NCBI GenBank assembly: GCA_045659745.1
Contig: JAZRCL010000088.1
Location: 1 to 16,055, forward strand
DNA length: 16,055 nucleotides
DNA from: SVTX01 sp045659745
GTDB lineage: Bacteria > Bacillota > Clostridia > Oscillospirales > CAG-272
Reading direction: 5' to 3'
Under the pieces are notes generated by a model. It had not been told where the DNA came from. It saw only the letters and a list, made by a program, of their open reading frames with translations, and did no database searches. Shown piece after piece: positions 13,257 through 16,055 of the stretch. Numbering within the stretch: the stretch's first letter is position 1; each line of letters begins with the position of its first letter. Position numbers and translations under genes: made by a program.

Positions 13257-13826
13257 ATGCCGCCCAAGGTAAAAATCACAAAATCAGATATTATCAAAAC
13301 CACTCTTGAGCTTGTGAGAGCAAACGGCGAGTCGGCTATCAACGCGAGAGCCATCGCCGCCGCTTTGAACTGCTCAACGCAGCCCATATTCTCCAATTTC
13401 GCAACTATGGAGCAATTGCAGGGCGAGGTTATTTCCGCCGCATACGAGTTATACCTTAGTTTCCTTCAGAATGACGCAGAAAGCGGAAAATATCCTCAGT
13501 ATAAGGCGTTTGGTATGGCTTACATACGATTTGCCAAGGAAGAAAAACAGCTCTTCAAACTGCTTTTTATGTGCGACAGAGACGGTGCGGAGTTTGTGGC
13601 GTCGCCCGACTTTGAGGCGTCTGTTGAGATTATTATGCATGCAAACAACATCTCGAAAGAAAAGGCAGAGCGGATGCATTTTGAAATGTGGGCGTGGGTT
13701 CACGGCATTGCAACGATGCTTGCAACGTCCTATCTTTCACTTGAATGGGAGCTTATCAGTAATATGCTGACAGACGTATATCAAGGCATCCGATATAAAC
13801 ACATAACGGAGGAGGCGCAAAAATGA
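13257..13826 (+). CDS. TetR-family transcriptional repressor
   Basis: The protein has 189 residues. The N-terminal HTH (about 28-47: INARAIAAALNCSTQPIFSNF) is of TetR type, with TTLELVRANGESAINARAIA as the preceding helices. The C-terminal ligand and dimerisation domain (~60-185) resembles the TetR_C group that holds FAKEEKQLFKLLF and an HGIATML-like helix (WAWVHGIATMLA). It should repress its own operon through the inverted repeat at 13213-13240 until a ligand, perhaps the efflux substrate, releases it. An AGGAGGTG site precedes the ATG. Its stop overlaps the ABC ATPase start by 4 bases (ATGA). Confidence 0.93.
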   Translation: MPPKVKITKSDIIKTTLELVRANGESAINARAIAAALNCSTQPIFSNFATMEQLQGEVISAAYELYLSFLQNDAESGKYPQYKAFGMAYIRFAKEEKQLFKLLFMCDRDGAEFVASPDFEASVEIIMHANNISKEKAERMHFEMWAWVHGIATMLATSYLSLEWELISNMLTDVYQGIRYKHITEEAQK

Positions 13827-14545
13827 TTGCAATAAAAATTGAAGGTCTTACAAAAAAATATAAGGATGTTCTCGCGGTTGACAATCTCTCGCTCTGCATT
13901 GAGTCGGGCGAGCTGTTTTCCCTGCTGGGTGTCAACGGCGCGGGAAAGACTACAACGATAAAAATGCTGTCGTGTCTTACACAGCCCACGAGCGGTGATG
14001 CTTATCTTAACGGCAAAAGCATACTCAAGGATACAGCGTCCGTTAAATCCATGATTGCTGTCTCCCCGCAGGAGACAGCCATAGCGCCCGCGCTTTCGGT
14101 GCGCGAAAATCTTGAGCTGATGTGCGGAATTTACGGATTTGATAAAGCAAAGACCGAGGCGAAAATCAGTAAGCTTACCTCCCTGCTGAATCTTGACGAC
14201 GTGTTGAAAAGAAAGGCGGGAAAGCTGTCGGGCGGCTGGCAGCGCAGACTCAGTATCGCAATGGCTCTTATAAGCGAGCCGCATATACTATTTCTCGACG
14301 AGCCCACGCTCGGTCTTGACGTTATCGCAAGGAGTGAGCTTTGGGACATCATCCGCGAGCTGAAGGGTAAGGTCACTATTATTTTGACAACTCACTATAT
14401 GGAAGAAGCGGAGGCTCTCTCCGACCGTATTGCCATTATGAAGGACGGAAGACTCCTTGTCTGCGATACTGCCGACAACATAAAGAAAATTGCCCAAACA
14501 GATAATTTTGAGCAAGCCTTTATAAACATTGTTAAGGGGGTGTAA
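13823..14545 (+). CDS. ABC transporter ATP-binding protein (drug-efflux type)
   Basis: This is a 240-residue cytosolic nucleotide-binding subunit that powers the ABC-2 permease encoded next. All motifs are intact: Walker A GVNGAGKT (36-43), Q-loop Gln83, signature LSGGW (135-139), Walker B ILFLDE (155-160), D-loop GLD (164-166), and switch His191 in TTHYMEEAE. The sequence groups with the CcmA/DrrA/NatA type involved in export of drugs, lipids or ions. It is translationally coupled to the TetR gene and followed 2 bases later by the permease gene. Substrate cannot be read from the sequence. Confidence 0.95.
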   Translation: MIAIKIEGLTKKYKDVLAVDNLSLCIESGELFSLLGVNGAGKTTTIKMLSCLTQPTSGDAYLNGKSILKDTASVKSMIAVSPQETAIAPALSVRENLELMCGIYGFDKAKTEAKISKLTSLLNLDDVLKRKAGKLSGGWQRRLSIAMALISEPHILFLDEPTLGLDVIARSELWDIIRELKGKVTIILTTHYMEEAEALSDRIAIMKDGRLLVCDTADNIKKIAQTDNFEQAFINIVKGV

Positions 14546-14547
14546 AA

Positions 14548-15279
14548 ATGAGAATGTTAACCTTTGCAAAAAGAAACTTCAAGGAGATTATGCGCGACCC
14601 CTTAAATCTCTGCTTCCTTTTCGGATTTCCCGTCGTGCTTTTGCTTCTGCTCAGCGCAATTCAGGCAAATATCCCCGTGAGTCTGTTTGAAATACAGCAC
14701 CTCGCCCCCGGTGTGACGGTGTTCGGACTTTCGTTTATGACCCTGTTCTCTGCTACTGTCATAGCAAAGGACAGACAAAGCAGCTTTATGTCCCGCCTTT
14801 ACACAACGCCAATGACACCCGTGGATTTCATCCTCGGCTATACCCTGCCTCTGATACCAATATCTATGGTAGCGACAGTGGCTTGCTATATTTTTGCGGT
14901 AATATTAAAGCTTGAGATAAGTGTCAATATTCTGCTCGCCATTGTCTTTATAATTCCAATTGCTCTTTTGTATATAGGGCTTGGACTTCTCTGCGGAAGT
15001 ATATTCAACGACAAGCAGGTCGGTGGAATATGCGGTGCCCTTCTGACTAACCTCTCCGCGTGGTTCTCGGGCATCTGGTTTGACCTTGAGCTTGTGGGCG
15101 GTGTGTTCAAAAAGATCGCCTATGCGCTTCCCTTTGTCCACGCCGTAGAAATGGAGCGCGCTGTGATTGCGGGCGACCTTAGTGCTGCAGTATCCCACTT
15201 GTGGTGGGTACTTGGCTATGCGATAGTAATAATTGCTGCGGCCGTTCTGCTGTTTTTGAGACAGATGAAGAGGCAGTAA
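14548..15279 (+). CDS. ABC-2 type transporter permease
   Basis: The 243-residue membrane protein has six predicted helices at about 21-40, 52-72, 94-119, 125-149, 157-178 and 217-237, the ABC-2 arrangement. KRNFKEIMRDP at the N-terminus and the segment SRLYTTPMTPVDFILGY (82-98) before helix 3 are typical of the family's cytosolic coupling elements. It should dimerise and pair with the ATPase just upstream to export an unknown substrate. A GGGGGTG ribosome site lies in the last codons of the ATPase gene. The operon ends here without a visible hairpin; the next gene has its own promoter. Confidence 0.93.
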   Translation: MRMLTFAKRNFKEIMRDPLNLCFLFGFPVVLLLLLSAIQANIPVSLFEIQHLAPGVTVFGLSFMTLFSATVIAKDRQSSFMSRLYTTPMTPVDFILGYTLPLIPISMVATVACYIFAVILKLEISVNILLAIVFIIPIALLYIGLGLLCGSIFNDKQVGGICGALLTNLSAWFSGIWFDLELVGGVFKKIAYALPFVHAVEMERAVIAGDLSAAVSHLWWVLGYAIVIIAAAVLLFLRQMKRQ

Positions 15280-15300
15280 GAAATTATCGAGGATATTTTG

Positions 15301-15329
15301 TTGACAAATAATCCATTCTGTGATAAAAT
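15301..15329 (+). promoter_or_regulatory. Promoter of the zinc-ribbon/DUF2846-like gene
   Basis: TTGACA (15301-15306), 17 bases, TGA-TAAAAT (hexamer 15324-15329). It is nearly identical in sequence to the TetR-operon promoter but lacks that promoter's inverted repeat. Confidence 0.85.
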
Positions 15330-15362
15330 AATTTTAAATAAACAAGAAACGGAGAAAGCAAA

Positions 15363-15770
15363 ATGGCAGCAAAAATCAGAATTAAGTGTCCGCATTGCGG
15401 CGAAGCAGACAATGTTTATTCGGTAAATGAGCCTTGCCCTAAATGCCACCAGCATTTAGGTATTGAAGAAGAAGGTAGCATTTACATATACCGTCAAGGC
15501 TCTCCTTATGGAATTGCGGGAGGCTTCGGCTTGTATATAAACGATCAGCCTTATGGTCATATAGGCAATAAAGAGCTGTTGCGTATCCCTGTTAAGTTTG
15601 GTACCTATAACATTCATTCCGCTGTGGGTATGAGCAGAAAATGTCGCGACCTACAGGTTACCATTTCCCCCGAAAATCCTGTTGCTTACACAAAGGTTTA
15701 TATCAAAGCCGGATTCTGGGCGAACTCTTTTGTTGTTGAATACGTTGACCCTAAATTATTAGAGTTATAA
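15363..15770 (+). CDS. Zinc-ribbon protein with DUF2846-like beta domain
   Basis: The protein has 135 residues. A zinc ribbon with CPHC (9-12) and CPKC (25-28) leads into a beta-rich domain. SIYIYRQGSPYGIAGGFGLYI (from 39), then INDQPYGHIGNKELLRIPVKFGTYNIHSAV and YTKVYIKAGF, follow the layout of DUF2846-type domains (YxYRP, a short VDG-like hairpin, a G-Y-x-H strand). Those domains are usually found behind lipoprotein signals; here the signal is replaced by a zinc ribbon and no membrane segment exists, so the protein is cytosolic. The function is unknown. GGAG stands at 15351-15354, and a strong terminator follows at once. Confidence 0.8.
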   Translation: MAAKIRIKCPHCGEADNVYSVNEPCPKCHQHLGIEEEGSIYIYRQGSPYGIAGGFGLYINDQPYGHIGNKELLRIPVKFGTYNIHSAVGMSRKCRDLQVTISPENPVAYTKVYIKAGFWANSFVVEYVDPKLLEL

Positions 15771-15772
15771 AG

Positions 15773-15811
15773 AAAAAATCCGAATGGACCCTGTGTCTAT
15801 TCGGATTTTTT
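15773..15811 (+). terminator. Rho-independent terminator with 13-bp stem
   Basis: AAAAAATCCGAAT (15773-15785) pairs with ATTCGGATTTTTT (15799-15811) around a 13-base loop. Its left arm recurs at 15953-15965 within the repeat region downstream. Confidence 0.92.
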
Positions 15812-15875
15812 GGTCTAAGTGACCTACTTGGGCAAAGCCAAAGCGACTTGAACTTGCGGCGCACCTAAAAATTCA

Positions 15876-15952
15876 AAGGACAAGACTTGAACATCTACAA
15901 AGCTTTACAAGTAAAGCTTTGTGTGCAAGTTCTCGTGCCTGTCACTAAAAGC
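15876..15952. repeat. 77-bp hairpin repeat, copy 1
   Basis: The unit begins AAGGACAAGACTTGAAC and ends TGTCACTAAAAGC. Inside, ACAAAGCTTTAC (15897-15908) and GTAAAGCTTTGT (15911-15922) are perfect inverted arms around AA, and outer ACTTG/CAAGT segments could extend the fold. It differs from copy 2 at only 4 positions, all in the segment at 15931-15938. Confidence 0.9.
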
Positions 15953-15978
15953 AAAAAATCCGAATGGGCACAAGGTCT

Positions 15979-16055
15979 AAGGACAAGACTTGAACATCTA
16001 CAAAGCTTTACAAGTAAAGCTTTGTGTGCAAGTCCGCGTATCTGTCACTAAAAGC
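15979..16055. repeat. 77-bp hairpin repeat, copy 2
   Basis: Same unit as copy 1, offset by 103 bases and ending exactly at the window edge. The 26-base spacer between the copies carries another left arm of the upstream terminator (AAAAAATCCGAAT) and a GGTCTAAG that also occurs at 15812-15819, so the duplicated block is larger than 77 bp. No coding sequence is seen in 15812-16055. Confidence 0.9.

Noticed and set aside
15845..15995. GTTCAAGTC (minus strand) occurs three times and resembles a tRNA T-loop
   Set aside because: The bases on either side cannot form a T-stem, and no acceptor or anticodon arms are found. Two of the three copies are simply repeat duplicates. I see no tRNA here.
15876..16055. 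Repeat pair considered as a CRISPR array
   Set aside because: Units are 77 bp with a 26-bp spacer, contain long internal hairpins, only two copies are visible, and no cas gene is nearby.

Overview
The window looks like a chromosomal segment of an anaerobic, mid-GC Clostridia member (Oscillospirales or a related order is my best guess; no marker here fixes the genus). The signs are AGGAGG-type ribosome sites, near-consensus promoters with exactly 17-bp spacers and often a TGN extended -10, an MtaB tRNA methylthiotransferase, a zinc-type L28, a DUF6873 protein, a DUF5722 protein, and a gene clearly derived from the Gram-positive replicase PolC. No rRNA, tRNA, transposase or CRISPR array is visible.

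Region 1 (1-5718, housekeeping). The left edge holds the start of a lipoprotein gene with its own consensus promoter. A leftward operon then reads upp (uracil salvage) > RluA-family pseudouridine synthase > lnt (lipoprotein N-acyltransferase) > a small membrane-anchored protein, driven from a promoter at 3926-3954. A divergent promoter drives mtaB, followed by rpmB (L28) under a strong promoter.

Region 2 (5747-7027). A UUCG-capped hairpin separates rpmB from a DUF6873 pentein-like gene. A two-domain DtxR/MntR-type metalloregulator follows with its own promoter, closed by a good terminator.

Region 3 (7028-11450, accessory island and the most interesting part). One promoter leads a tight five-gene cassette: an ABC/RecF-like protein that has lost its P-loop, a CPCC-type zinc-ribbon protein, a papain-like Cys/His/Asp protein, a dual-specificity-phosphatase-like protein, and a 365-residue protein homologous along its length to part of the PolC replicase but with the catalytic palm deleted. 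A MazF-family gene with no visible antitoxin follows under a promoter buried in the end of the PolC-like gene. It converges on an AT-rich gene of unknown function through a shared bidirectional terminator. Several members are degraded versions of nucleic-acid enzymes, which suggests repurposing; I think this cassette is the candidate undescribed system.

Region 4 (11450-15811). A perfect 28-bp palindrome sits between divergent promoters for the unknown gene and a DUF5722 glycoside-hydrolase-like gene. Next comes an autoregulated TetR-ABC ATPase-ABC permease efflux operon with a clear operator, then a zinc-ribbon protein with a DUF2846-like beta domain and a strong terminator.

Region 5 (15812-16055). 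Non-coding, dominated by two copies of a 77-bp hairpin-bearing repeat at a 103-bp period; the array may continue past the window. All family assignments are from reading the translations, without database searches.
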